From contig CAYVXE010000006.1 in assembly GCA_964455375.1 (NCBI GenBank), forward strand, positions 1-64,000: a DNA stretch of 64,000 bases, in the 5' to 3' direction. The notes below the pieces were generated by a model. That model was not told the DNA's origin. It ran no database searches and was given only the letters and a program-made list of their open reading frames with translations. How positions within the stretch are numbered: position 1 is the stretch's first letter; the number at the start of each line of letters is the position of its first letter. Of the stretch, positions 48,101 to 55,405 are shown piece by piece. Position numbers and translations under genes: made by a program. Origin of the DNA: CAYVXE01 sp964455375. Lineage in GTDB: Bacteria; Zhuqueibacterota; Zhuqueibacteria; Oceanimicrobiales; Oceanimicrobiaceae.

Positions 48101-49364
48101 GCCAGAGGTTGATGCCGCCGACAAACACGGCATTCTGGTCATAAGGGTGTGCGGCAATGGTGTTGTCGTACCACCCTTGGCCGCCCAGCCAGTCCTGATT
48201 TCCTGATTTATCATCCCCGGCCACCCAATTGGCGCCGGCATCTTCAGACACATACAGAATGGAACCGGCGTCGCCGCCCTGGGATGAGAGAAATACCTTG
48301 TTCGGATTTGCCGGAGAAACGGTGATTTCCATGCGTCCCACAATACCGATGCCGTTGGAAGAGTTCGCCCACGTGACCCCGCCATCGGTGGATTTTACAA
48401 CTCCCATGCCGTTCACTGTCGCATACTGAACGCTGAAATTTCCGGGTGTGGCAACAATGTGTTCCACACTGGAGTTGCCGGAATCGAAAACTTTCGTCCA
48501 GGTAGCGCCGCCGTCGGTGGAACGTTGAATCCCGGAGGTGGACGATACACGCTGAAAACCCACACTTGTGGAAGCCAGAACGATATTTTCATTTGCCGGG
48601 TCCACAATAATGCGGGTGACGTTTTGAAAGTCAAAATTTGCAGTACTGGCCAACTGTTGCCAGGTGGCGCCGCGGTCAGTGGTCTTCCAGATGCCGCTGC
48701 CGTGGATTTGATCCACATTGCCAAAACCTTCCCCCGTACCGACATAAATGACGTTGTGGTTGGATGCAGCCATCGCCATGGTGCTGGTGGCGAGGTTTGG
48801 TAAATCATCTGTGAGGCTGGTCCAGCTTAACCCGGCGTTGGTGGTCTTCCAGACGCCGCCGCCAACCGAACCGGCGTACCAGGTGTTGTTCGTGGCATCA
48901 TCAGGGTCCACAATTATCGCCCGCGTGCGCCCGGACACGTTACCCGGACCTCGAGACACCCAGTTTAAAAGTGCGCCTGCAAGTCGGTTCGTTCCTTTTT
49001 TTGCCAAACTCAACTCACGAGTAGATTTCATGCCTCGGGCCTTGAGCAATTCGTCCACTTTGTAATTGAGTTTGTAAGCCGGGGCAGTCTCTCCGGCGCG
49101 AGTGCGGATGTCCCGCTGCCATTGCATAAACAGTTCGGGGGAATCTTCTTTGTCCACATCCTTTACGTTGCCTTTCTTCACCGACATGGATGAAGAATCC
49201 CTATCGAACGTACAACATTTTCCGGAACAAGCTTTTTTTGATGTTGAAATGATATTCAAAGCCGTGTCATACGGCGATTTCAGGGAATTGTGGCTGAGAA
49301 CGCTAAAAAAAATGAGCATCAGCGCCAATCCGAGAAATCCTTTCACATTAGCATTTAACTTCAT
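45198..49364 (-). CDS. Secreted BNR/sortilin-like beta-propeller protein with sorting domain
   Basis: A 1388-residue exported protein. Order: signal peptide (about 1-28), a CSGKCC cysteine cluster near residue 46, then a long run of Asp-box/BNR repeats (GGGVWKTTNAGLSW, GIWKTTDRGATWQQ, GIFESTDGGANW and others) that build one or two beta-propellers, a jelly-roll-like domain (about 1080-1290), and the 'NYPNPFNPTT' sorting domain. Such proteins are usually surface-bound; roles in glycan or protein binding are possible but no catalytic site is identified. AAGGAG lies before the ATG. A terminator follows the gene. It is probably a single transcription unit. Confidence 0.83.
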   Translation of the reverse strand: MKLNANVKGFLGLALMLIFFSVLSHNSLKSPYDTALNIISTSKKACSGKCCTFDRDSSSMSVKKGNVKDVDKEDSPELFMQWQRDIRTRAGETAPAYKLNYKVDELLKARGMKSTRELSLAKKGTNRLAGALLNWVSRGPGNVSGRTRAIIVDPDDATNNTWYAGSVGGGVWKTTNAGLSWTSLTDDLPNLATSTMAMAASNHNVIYVGTGEGFGNVDQIHGSGIWKTTDRGATWQQLASTANFDFQNVTRIIVDPANENIVLASTSVGFQRVSSTSGIQRSTDGGATWTKVFDSGNSSVEHIVATPGNFSVQYATVNGMGVVKSTDGGVTWANSSNGIGIVGRMEITVSPANPNKVFLSSQGGDAGSILYVSEDAGANWVAGDDKSGNQDWLGGQGWYDNTIAAHPYDQNAVFVGGINLWRLDLGTGTDTTGFQVTGIDFENTASFLSLVNFGGALGGGGIDFGTASSADFATIEIRFGPGKSQKAHRFLVPTGATTGVPANQYTYQDYVDVPFEVWDTDHNQQLMFSFRDQTRNGQWELGPFNTETTREYMFVHAVPYDAVNPNPNIAQTGGHEFKQLYFIWPVLAAGGAFDPNNLPDATLRIKWGQLITKEVFTTNVTDGYGQFGGTTKGVHVDQHNIVLVPTDPATQSFRLINANDGGISKSDDGGTTFSQIKSGFVTTQFYGVDKMNGADRYIGGTQDNGSWVSPVNPSATTGWVDAPSGDGFEAVWHYGDANKMLESSQFNNIFRSTDGGSTWEAVASANGLSDQGSGSAPFFTKIAKSKQNPDLVFALGSSGVWRSDDFASSWQLIPIPSGFIGTSSSSQIKISLADPQIVWQGAAMLDSSPLFVSHDGGLSFDSTNVFPDVSLGRISGLETHPTLLNTAFALFSFAQAPKILRTDNLGQTWTDISGFGTNSTSSNGFPDVAVYSLLVMPFDTNILWAGTEIGIFESTDGGANWAFADNGLPAVAVYEMVIVNNEVVVATHGLGVWSVELPQLAGYKPPAVTLAPELVKAGGGAAGLIQVQLNLLSDYDSTAVFVGNVNTFSIGATAANTDTTLEFNIDPATKTVSVHVASFKDGKSFMTRSQEIDVFPLLATLDGYTNDFNGSVADLNLVGFSKKFIFGFPSTALHSTHNYPDDTELTALLLHPITVAATATNATLSYEDIAIVEPGEVNSVFGQQGFYDFVVVEASKDNGSTWLPLADGYDARANAAWLTAWNSQSVGTSDMFVTHDINLLDAFAPGDEIIVRFRLFADPATNGWGWAIDNLSIQPNLTSVATKESLPKTFALLPNYPNPFNPTTQINYALPRATNVKLFIYNVIGQRVRTLVDAEKQTAGLHSVQWDGTDEFGKAVSSGVYFYRIEAGETSSANGKRFVESHKMMLLK

Positions 49365-49423
49365 GCCTTCCGTCTCCTTTTTGTTAGTTTGTGATTAGAT
49401 AATTTATTATTTATGGTGTGTCT

Positions 49424-49858
49424 CTATTTTAATTCAGCCGCAGTTTTTTTGATTTTCTTAGCGGATTTTATATCATAAATATAACCGCTTCCCGCACCGC
49501 CCTTTTCATCCACCTGTACAATTCCAGGGATGGTATGAACGGCAATTTGGTTGTTATTCACCCATTTCACCTCACCATTGCGCAATGCATCTTCGAAAAG
49601 TATCTTGGAATTTTTCAGATCATAAACAAAAAATGCCAAAGGCGGGTACACATGTTTTGCAGAGGATTTGGCCTGCTTTATGCACAGTACAACAGTTTTT
49701 GCTGGATTGAAATCATAGTGGATATTGGATTCGTATCTTTGTTTTGCTAGAATCCTGTAAGATGGGATGTTCATGGCAGGCGGTTCAGACTTTGAAGAAG
49801 CGCAGGAACAATAAACAGATAAACCGAAGAAAATTAAGAGATAAAAACGCACGTTCAA
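49424..49858 (-). CDS. Putative lipoprotein, unknown function
   Basis: A 144-residue protein with a hydrophobic N-terminus ending in VYCSCASSKS, consistent with a lipoprotein signal. The mature part is beta-rich, with segments such as KTVVLCIKQAK and QIAVHTIPGIVQVDEKGG. Family not recognised. The start is probably TTG (or the GTG two codons later); no clear Shine-Dalgarno is visible, which lowers confidence in the exact start. It precedes the BNR gene by 59 nt and follows a 264-nt intergenic region. Confidence 0.55.
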   Translation of the reverse strand: MNVRFYLLIFFGLSVYCSCASSKSEPPAMNIPSYRILAKQRYESNIHYDFNPAKTVVLCIKQAKSSAKHVYPPLAFFVYDLKNSKILFEDALRNGEVKWVNNNQIAVHTIPGIVQVDEKGGAGSGYIYDIKSAKKIKKTAAELK

Positions 49859-50122
49859 CCAGATTATAAAGAATGTCCAGGGAGAGATACTCAGTAATTT
49901 GTTAGTCGTATAAATTTTATTATACGAATTGCACCAATAAAATGCAAATAATTTCCCCCCAAAAATGTTACAAAATTGTGTACATAATCGTAGAGTTTGA
50001 CGATAGAACTTTGAAAATCGACTATTTTGGTTTTGCTTTTTAGCGCGTTCGTTAGAATAACTAAAAGCAATAAGGAAGGCGACATGTCATTTACAATCCA
50101 GGAAGAAATGTTAGCGGCTAAT

Positions 50123-50314
50123 CTATTCAGATTTTCTACGCAAAAAATCCGGTAAATCAAAATCCGGGTTCGACTCTCCCCATTTGATGCACTCAAAATA
50201 GGTATTGCAGTCCTTGCAGTAGTGCGACCGCACCATCAAGGCTGTGGCAAAGTCAGAAACCTTTCTGGTATTTTCTGAGCCGCAGAAGGGACATTTTGTG
50301 AGGTTCATCGTCAT
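50123..50314 (-). CDS. Small zinc-ribbon protein, PaaD C-terminal domain homologue
   Basis: 63 residues with two CxxC knuckles (C8-C11 and C33-C36) plus C42. The spacing and the words CGSENTRKVSDF and YCKDCNTYFECI match the zinc-ribbon tail of proteobacterial PaaD (CxxCxS..T..S.FG...C.....C..C.EPFDYFKC, from memory). The other half of PaaD, the MIP18/DUF59 domain, is a separate gene at 52532 in the same operon. It follows paaC by 57 nt. It likely helps maturation of the diiron monooxygenase. Start ATG at 50314 or the in-frame ATG two codons later; no strong ribosome site. Confidence 0.75.
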   Translation of the reverse strand: MTMNLTKCPFCGSENTRKVSDFATALMVRSHYCKDCNTYFECIKWGESNPDFDLPDFLRRKSE

Positions 50315-50371
50315 AGAGCTTTAAGGTATGGGAATGAGAAAAATACTTAACCTAAATTCCATTTTAGCCAG

Positions 50372-51217
50372 TTAGTTCAGTTTAAAAACGTTGTTTTTAC
50401 TGCCTTTTAAATGATAAAGAATCTGTTCATCAGGGGCGCTTTTTCGAACTCTTCTGGTCTTTGGATTCCAACCTTGCCACTTAACCTCACGGTTGAAAAG
50501 CCAATGTCCATCTTCTGCTCTTGTCATCTCAGGATTCAGATGCAGTTTTTCAGACAGTCCCCCCAGACTGTTTAAGAAATTTTGCAAAATTTCAGCGTTT
50601 GGCTGCGTTTTAATGCCGGCTTCCACCAACGTCCGGTCTTCATCCTCATCCACCGGTCCAAACCACTCGACGATAGATTCTAATGCGTTTTTAGCGCTGC
50701 GTTCCATAACGGCGCGAGTATCAGCATTTTTCTGTGCCAGCGTCCGAAACCAACCTTGTCCATGGTGAATGTGGTAGCGTTCCTCATCGATCATTTTTTC
50801 AAGACTCATGTGCAACGGTTTAAAAGACGAGTTTTGCATGGAAATCAGAACCGAGGTGACGGCCAGATCAACCAGATAATTCGCCGCAACAAATTCCGCC
50901 CAGTCTTTTATTTCATTATCCAGGAAAGAAATATTGGCAAATGTTTCGGCATTCCGTTCTTCCACCAGCTTCGTGGGATTGTCGCCATAATGCGTATGTA
51001 AAAGACCGTGCAGCAATCGTACATGCCCCAACTCCCCCTGACAGAGGGAACAACAAGCAACGGCAGCTTCAATTTCCGGCGGACCGAAGGTCCATTCACC
51101 ATAGTGGTAACCTAAAAGCAATTTTGTGTCTGCGCATGCCAGCAAGAGATTCCGCAGGCCCTCTTTGCAAACGTCATTCATGCCGTCAGTGGATTCAAAA
51201 ATCGTTTCCTGCACCAT
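50372..51217 (-). CDS. paaC: Phenylacetyl-CoA epoxidase subunit PaaC
   Basis: 281-residue ferritin-like protein. It aligns to PaaC by the N-terminal LGYHYGEWTFGPPEIEAAV segment and the DEERYHIHHGQGWF helix (144-157). In the Paa complex PaaC is a structural partner of the catalytic PaaA. Unlike the E. coli protein as remembered (LLGQAR), this one keeps a GELGH motif (61-65) and an E-rich/H-rich second helix, so it might still bind metal. AAGAAGG precedes the ATG. It lies 36 nt after the flavin reductase gene and before the zinc-ribbon gene. Assignment as PaaC is from homology and operon context. Confidence 0.83.
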   Translation of the reverse strand: MVQETIFESTDGMNDVCKEGLRNLLLACADTKLLLGYHYGEWTFGPPEIEAAVACCSLCQGELGHVRLLHGLLHTHYGDNPTKLVEERNAETFANISFLDNEIKDWAEFVAANYLVDLAVTSVLISMQNSSFKPLHMSLEKMIDEERYHIHHGQGWFRTLAQKNADTRAVMERSAKNALESIVEWFGPVDEDEDRTLVEAGIKTQPNAEILQNFLNSLGGLSEKLHLNPEMTRAEDGHWLFNREVKWQGWNPKTRRVRKSAPDEQILYHLKGSKNNVFKLN

Positions 51218-51253
51218 AAAATTTTACCTTCTTATGAGTTAGCATCCAACAAA

Positions 51254-51757
51254 TCAGCCGCCGTAAAAAACTTTGTCGCCGAGGTCTTTTAACGTGAGCG
51301 TCACATCATCAGGCCGCCCTGTCGGTTCCTCTGAAACACCGGCGTCTACCACTTCGCCCACAAAAATAGAGTGGTCCCCTTTCTCAACTGTGTCGATGAG
51401 CTTGCACTCCACATAAGCCGGCACACTGTCCAAAATGGGAGAGCCTGTGGAACCCTTGTGAAAGGTTTCTCCGTTGATGGCGTTACCGTCGCGCTCAACC
51501 GGTTTAAAAAATGCATACGCCGCACCCTGCTGACTTTTACCGAGAATATTCAGGGCAAAACACCCGGCCTGCTTTACAACCTGATGAATGCCGGAATCAA
51601 CCTTTACACCGACGACAATTAACGGAGGACTGAAAGCTGTTTGTGTAACCCAATTCACCGTCGCGGCAGCGATGTCCCCGGACGGCGACTCTCCGGTCAT
51701 GACATACAAACCATAAGGAATCATTCGCAAAGCTGTTTTTTTATGATTTTCGTCCAT
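51254..51757 (-). CDS. Flavin reductase-like FMN-binding protein
   Basis: 167 residues with the split-barrel FMN-binding pattern: IPYGLYVMTGESPSGDIAAATVNWVTQTAFSPPLIVVGVK at the N-terminus (shown in parts), then FALNILGKSQQ and DHSIFVGEVVDAGV. These enzymes reduce flavin with NAD(P)H or use bound flavin as an electron carrier. AAGGAG precedes the ATG. Its place between paaB and paaC, in an operon with no PaaE reductase, suggests it supplies electrons to the monooxygenase. That is inference; flavin reductases of this family also act in unrelated pathways. Confidence 0.82.
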   Translation of the reverse strand: MDENHKKTALRMIPYGLYVMTGESPSGDIAAATVNWVTQTAFSPPLIVVGVKVDSGIHQVVKQAGCFALNILGKSQQGAAYAFFKPVERDGNAINGETFHKGSTGSPILDSVPAYVECKLIDTVEKGDHSIFVGEVVDAGVSEEPTGRPDDVTLTLKDLGDKVFYGG

Positions 51758-51859
51758 CTTAAAATCTCCTTCTTATATGTTCATGAATATTACGCAGAAA
51801 AATGCGAAACACTCGAAATTTCATCTTTTTTCAACAATTCGTTTCCCTTGTATTCTTTG

Positions 51860-52095
51860 TGACTTCTACGAAGTCAGATTGCTCCTCTGTCCGATACCTG
51901 CCCTTGTGCGTCAAACTTGCCTTTTCAAGACAGGCGAACGCCTGATGAGAAATCTGCTCGATGCTTGCGTCAGACCTTTTGGCTCCGCTACGTTCCGCTC
52001 AAGGTGACAAGAGAGGAGTGAGTGTCCTGTAAGCGTAGGCTTTAGCCTGCGGTGGTAAAAACACCCCATCTTACCCTTATTCCCGTATACCTACA
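51860..52095. repeat. Dispersed intergenic repeat modules (inverse orientation)
   Basis: Lies in the 340-nt space between flavin reductase and paaB. It holds, in reverse orientation relative to the 57.6-kb copies, GGCTCCGCTACGTTCCGCTCAAGGTGACAAG (written here only as modules GGCTCCGCTACG and CTCAAGGTGACAAG, near 51978-52010), a GCGTAGGCTTTAGCCTGCGG module (near 52032) and an ACCCCATCTTACCCTTATTCCC module (near 52065). No gene is visible. Confidence 0.65.
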
Positions 52096-52097
52096 TT

Positions 52098-52313
52098 TTA
52101 GTTCCCCCAAACAGGCACTTTACAGTCATGCGTTACCTGAATGACCGCTTTCCGCGGCACCACGCACATTTCCACCCATTTCTCCTCATCGTACATGGTC
52201 CAGGCGTAGACCTTCGCTAAATCATCGTCAGCAGCGTTGACACTACCGATGTGCTTAAGCTCATCTTTGTGTGTCTTTCGGGCAAATACTTCATACACCT
52301 CATCGTGGCGCAT
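52098..52313 (-). CDS. paaB: Phenylacetyl-CoA epoxidase subunit PaaB
   Basis: About 71 residues, with the pattern YEVFARKTHKDELKHIGSVNA followed by DLAKVYAWTMYDEEKW, typical of PaaB. PaaB bridges PaaA-PaaC heterodimers in the epoxidase. It is somewhat shorter than E. coli PaaB (about 95 aa). The ATG at 52313 is preferred because AGGA lies 5-6 nt upstream; an ATG four codons earlier is possible. Upstream, paaD ends about 51 nt away once the artefactual gap is collapsed. Confidence 0.85.
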   Translation of the reverse strand: MRHDEVYEVFARKTHKDELKHIGSVNAADDDLAKVYAWTMYDEEKWVEMCVVPRKAVIQVTHDCKVPVWGN

Positions 52314-52414
52314 TGCTTTCCTCATTCTACAAAATATTTTTTTTAATTACACCTCATTCCCCTATTCCCTATTCACTCAACTCACGCCATAACACTGTAA
52401 AATCTGCTTTCCTT

Positions 52415-52514
52415 NNNNNNNNNNNNNNNNNNNNNNNNNNNNNNNNNNNNNNNNNNNNNNNNNNNNNNNNNNNNNNNNNNNNNNNNNNNNNNNNNNNNNN
52501 NNNNNNNNNNNNNN
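52415..52514. other. Assembly gap (100 N) flanked by identical 55-mers
   Basis: The 55 bases at 52360-52414 recur exactly at 52515-52569, the same signature as the 37.5-kb gap. Removing 155 bp gives a continuous paaD-paaB junction. Probably no sequence is missing. Confidence 0.93.
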
Positions 52515-52531
52515 CCCTATTCCCTATTCAC

Positions 52532-52840
52532 TCAACTCACGCCATAACACTGTAAAATCTGCTTTCCTTTTTCAGTAATCTTGTCTTTCGTCCACGGCGG
52601 GCTCCAGACAATTTCCACATCTGCAGAGGAAACACCTTTAATCTTGTTTACTGCTTCTTTTATATCCGAAATGATCATTTCAATCGCTGGACAACCGATG
52701 GATGTAAATGTAAGATCGATTTTGACAGCACCGCCATTCACCTGAACACCGTACACCATTCCTAAATCGACGATACTCAGTGGAAATTCCGGGTCCTGTA
52801 CCGCATTTAGCGCATCCCATACCTGCGGATTCTTTACCAC
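52532..52840 (-). CDS. paaD: PaaD-like MIP18/DUF59 domain protein
   Basis: 102 residues with the DUF59/MIP18 fold: VWDALNAVQDPEFPLSIVDLGMVYGV near the N-terminus (shown as a pattern only) and the conserved TSIGCPAIEMI cysteine loop. These proteins assist Fe-S or diiron site assembly; in the paa pathway PaaD is needed for PaaABC(E) activity. The C-terminal zinc ribbon seen in the E. coli protein is absent here and encoded separately at 50123. The GTG start has GGAGG 6 nt upstream and overlaps the paaA stop by 7 nt, so the two are coupled. Confidence 0.88.
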   Translation of the reverse strand: MVKNPQVWDALNAVQDPEFPLSIVDLGMVYGVQVNGGAVKIDLTFTSIGCPAIEMIISDIKEAVNKIKGVSSADVEIVWSPPWTKDKITEKGKQILQCYGVS

Positions 52841-53787
52841 TGTTTTCCTCCAAGGAAACTGTCGGCATCGCCTTGCACCATTTCCACATAGCGGACGTTC
52901 ATGGGGCCGCGGCCCTGCCAGCGGACGAATACTTCATCCCAGGTCAGTGGCTGATCAAAAAACCACTTTTTAGCTGCCGCGTCATAGTGGCAGGGAAACG
53001 GGTAGTCGAGTTTATATTCATTTTTTGTGTCATCGAAATGCGCCGGGACTTTAATGCCAATGCTTTCACATAGTGGTACCGTCGCGGACATCCAGGTTTG
53101 GCGAAGCTGATCATTGGTCTTCCCTTTTAATTTATAATCCAACTGCCCACTGTGGCGTTTTAATTCATCGGGCAGACCAAACCATTCCAACGTCATGGGG
53201 AACATCCAATCAACCGCCTGCTGTAACAGTTCTTTCGCTTCTCCGCCGGCTTTCGCCAGCCGCCGCATCCAGGATTCGCCATGCCGAAGATGCAAAACCT
53301 CTTCGCGGTCGACTTTCACCAACGCCCGGCGCAACGGTCCGTAACTGGTATTTTCGAGAACATCCCCAAGCAGCGTAATACCGGCCCTGTCAAAAAAACC
53401 GTTTGCGACCACCATTTCCGCCCAATTCTCCAGCGGTTGATCAAATCCGTACGGGTGTTTAAACTCATGCGGTTGGCGTCCGTACACCAGCCAATGCTTA
53501 TCCACGCCTAAGTCTTCCATGATGCGATATGCGATGTTGGCGTGACCCAATTCATCGTGAATGATGGCAGTCACGGCAATACGGCTGTTGATGGTCGGTG
53601 CGTCTTTTGACGCCAGATAATAAGCCGGAGCACTCATGAGTTCTGTATCTCCCTGCACCGTGAGTTGTGTGATTAACGCTTTTTTATATCCGGGCGTCAT
53701 GTCTTCTCTAGACTCCACCATGAAACCGTTACGGATTTTCTCCATGAGTTCCTGCTCTGCCGCACCATTTTTTTTTGCATCCGCCAT
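52834..53787 (-). CDS. paaA: Phenylacetyl-CoA epoxidase catalytic subunit PaaA
   Basis: About 317 residues of the ferritin-like diiron monooxygenase. Iron-ligand motifs are visible: a glutamate in TELMSAP (near 55), DELGH (84-88), and REEVLHLRHGESW (about 167-179). PaaA epoxidises phenylacetyl-CoA to the 1,2-epoxide, opening aerobic hybrid degradation of phenylacetate. The ATG at 53787 is chosen because AAGGAG lies 5 nt upstream; the open frame extends six codons more. It is the first gene of the paa operon, with a recognisable promoter 60-90 nt upstream. Ring-opening and later genes (paaG, paaZ, paaJ, paaK) are not in the window. Confidence 0.92.
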   Translation of the reverse strand: MADAKKNGAAEQELMEKIRNGFMVESREDMTPGYKKALITQLTVQGDTELMSAPAYYLASKDAPTINSRIAVTAIIHDELGHANIAYRIMEDLGVDKHWLVYGRQPHEFKHPYGFDQPLENWAEMVVANGFFDRAGITLLGDVLENTSYGPLRRALVKVDREEVLHLRHGESWMRRLAKAGGEAKELLQQAVDWMFPMTLEWFGLPDELKRHSGQLDYKLKGKTNDQLRQTWMSATVPLCESIGIKVPAHFDDTKNEYKLDYPFPCHYDAAAKKWFFDQPLTWDEVFVRWQGRGPMNVRYVEMVQGDADSFLGGKQW

Positions 53788-53849
53788 AAAAACTCCTTGC
53801 AACATTTTATCGAGATAATTGAAATGACCATTTATTGAAATATTAGAAG

Positions 53850-53878
53850 AATATACATTTTCACTAAGAAAAAATCAA
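53850..53878 (-). promoter_or_regulatory. Sigma70-type promoter of the paa operon
   Basis: On the minus strand, TTGATT (53873-53878), 17-nt spacer, TATATT (53850-53855), about 63 nt before the paaA start. No palindromic operator was noticed next to it. Confidence 0.6.
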
Positions 53879-53970
53879 GCGTTGCTTTGCCGAGACTATC
53901 ATTTATCACTATGAACAATTTAAACGAATGCGTGCTTCCCCAAAAAGCATTAAATTCATTCACGCAGTAC

Positions 53971-54002
53971 AAAAAAAAGGACGAAGCAAACGCCTCGTCC
54001 TT
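53971..54002 (-). terminator. Intrinsic terminator after the DUF2892 gene
   Basis: On the minus strand, AAGGACGAGGC pairs with GCTTCGTCCTT (11 bp, one G-T) around a GTTT loop, followed by eight T. It lies 27 nt after the gene's stop and separates it from the paa operon. Confidence 0.85.
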
Positions 54003-54028
54003 ACCAAAATAAGTATTTGAGATGAATT

Positions 54029-54235
54029 TTAGCTTTCCGTACTTTTCATTGGGCAGGTTCTGATGCCAAACAAGGCATATAACGGACACCAATTCATAAG
54101 AGCGGTCACCAGCGGAATGAATCCGATTAAAGCGAGGTAACGTAAATTACCTTCTAACAGAAAAAACAAACTGAACAGTGCGATGGCAATGATGAAACGA
54201 ATAATTTTATCCGCAGAACCGACATTTGCACTCAT
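54029..54235 (-). CDS. DUF2892 (YgaP-like) membrane protein
   Basis: 68 residues with two transmembrane segments. The pattern NVGSADKIIRFIIAIA..LIGFIPLVTALMNWCPLYALFGIRTCP is typical of DUF2892 (the inner-membrane part of YgaP-like proteins); two cysteines frame the C-terminal end. Function is unclear; relatives are sometimes fused to rhodanese domains. GGGAGG lies before the ATG, and a good terminator follows, so it is a single-gene unit. A TGTGA-type palindrome lies about 100 nt upstream. Confidence 0.85.
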   Translation of the reverse strand: MSANVGSADKIIRFIIAIALFSLFFLLEGNLRYLALIGFIPLVTALMNWCPLYALFGIRTCPMKSTES

Positions 54236-54335
54236 AATTTACCTCCCGGTTTAAGTACATAATTATTTATTGATAAAACTAGTTTTTTTAACCGATGACT
54301 CATGTGTAAATATAATAAAGGATAGGCCGGGTTAC

Positions 54336-54350
54336 TGTGACTTTATCACA
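54336..54350. promoter_or_regulatory. TGTGA-N5-TCACA palindrome, CRP/FNR-like site
   Basis: Perfect inverted repeat TGTGACTTTATCACA upstream of the DUF2892 gene. A TATTAT hexamer (54312-54317, minus strand) would place its centre near -38 to -41, the position used by class II CRP/FNR-type activators. The spacer is 5 nt, one less than the CRP consensus. Confidence 0.45.
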
Positions 54351-54359
54351 AATCGTTCA

Positions 54360-55373
54360 TTATTTTTCAATGAGTTTTTTAAAGTCTGCGTTAGCATGCA
54401 GCGCGGATAAATCCGCATCCAGACTCGCCTGTTTTTTTAATTTAGAATTCAGCGACAAAGCTTTCTTCAACGCCTGCAGAGACGCCTGTGGTTTCCCGGC
54501 AGCCAGTCGAATGACCGCCAGGTCGTAAAAAACTTCTGCATTATTGGGAGCCAATCGAGCGGCTCTTTCCTGATGTTCAAGCGCTTCCTGAGGTTTGTGC
54601 TGCGTGAAAAGTGTCCAGCCTTGATTCCAGGCATAATTAATTTGAGCTAACGTCAAAAGTCGTCCCAACTCTTTGAACGGTTCTTTGTGATCGTCAACGC
54701 GAATATCAATCGCCCGGTCTGTGTAACCGCCATATCCGGCGCCCTCTTTTACAACCAGCAGGGCTGCAGACTGTTTGCCGCGGGAATCGCCGCCTTCAGC
54801 ATTGCCGGCAAGAAGCGCGGCATACATACGCTCCGCCAGAGTTCCTTTTGTTTCCAGAAAGGTTTTCTCCAGAGCAGTCACAACGGCTTCACCGGCTAAA
54901 ATATTTCCCTGTACAGCATAATTACGTCCATATCTTCCACCGGCCCATGACACACATCCCTCTCCCGTATAAGTCGCAGATTTGCCGTCCGCTGCAACAA
55001 TTCCCACCTGTCGTTTGTTGGGAGCGTCATCCGTTCGCAGTAAAACACGCATGGTTTCTTCCGGCGTTAACCCTTTCTCTAATAAATCCAATCCCCGCCA
55101 GCCAAATGTGGTATTGGCAAATGACTGCGTGGCGATCGCACCAACGCCGGCTTTTGCCCAAGGCACCACGTTTCCTACCGTAAAAAAACGGGAAGCCACT
55201 GCAACTCCCACTTCACCGGCAGCAGAATCCCGGGCGACGATAGAAAACGTTGCGATGGGCTCCTGTGGTGAACGCAAATTATCTTCCAGCGCCTGACCAA
55301 AAACAACCTGTGAAAGCATCAGGAGAAAACAGACAGCCACCATGTTTACTTCTATTTTGTTGCTTGAAATCAT
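54360..55373 (-). CDS. Exported DUF1028 protein with C-terminal TPR
   Basis: 337 residues. Signal peptide (about 1-28), then the DUF1028 domain (about 40-240): PIATFSIVARDSAAGEVGVAVASR at its start and QSFANTTFGWRGLDLLEKG and GNILAG blocks. This domain is thought to be an Ntn-hydrolase-like fold of unknown substrate. The last ~90 residues form TPR-like helices (YNAWNQGWTLFTQHKPQEALEHQERA region). GGAGA precedes the ATG with 8 nt; an internal ATG ten codons on is possible. It lies 32 nt after the glycosyltransferase gene. Confidence 0.82.
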   Translation of the reverse strand: MISSNKIEVNMVAVCFLLMLSQVVFGQALEDNLRSPQEPIATFSIVARDSAAGEVGVAVASRFFTVGNVVPWAKAGVGAIATQSFANTTFGWRGLDLLEKGLTPEETMRVLLRTDDAPNKRQVGIVAADGKSATYTGEGCVSWAGGRYGRNYAVQGNILAGEAVVTALEKTFLETKGTLAERMYAALLAGNAEGGDSRGKQSAALLVVKEGAGYGGYTDRAIDIRVDDHKEPFKELGRLLTLAQINYAWNQGWTLFTQHKPQEALEHQERAARLAPNNAEVFYDLAVIRLAAGKPQASLQALKKALSLNSKLKKQASLDADLSALHANADFKKLIEK

Positions 55374-55405
55374 GATTCATATCTCCAACTAAGTAAATAG
55401 TTATG

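Noticed and set aside
50084..50155. 23-codon plus-strand peptide with AAGGAAGG before its ATG
   Set aside because: The ribosome-like site is good, but the frame is very short, runs into the zinc-ribbon gene in antisense and matches nothing I know.
49891..50196. 101-residue minus-strand frame overlapping the zinc-ribbon gene
   Set aside because: Overlaps the better supported zinc-ribbon gene in another frame, low-complexity I/L/N-rich composition, no ribosome site.
53832..54092. 86-residue minus-strand frame between paaA and DUF2892
   Set aside because: Crosses the DUF2892 terminator and the paa promoter and overlaps the DUF2892 gene in another frame.
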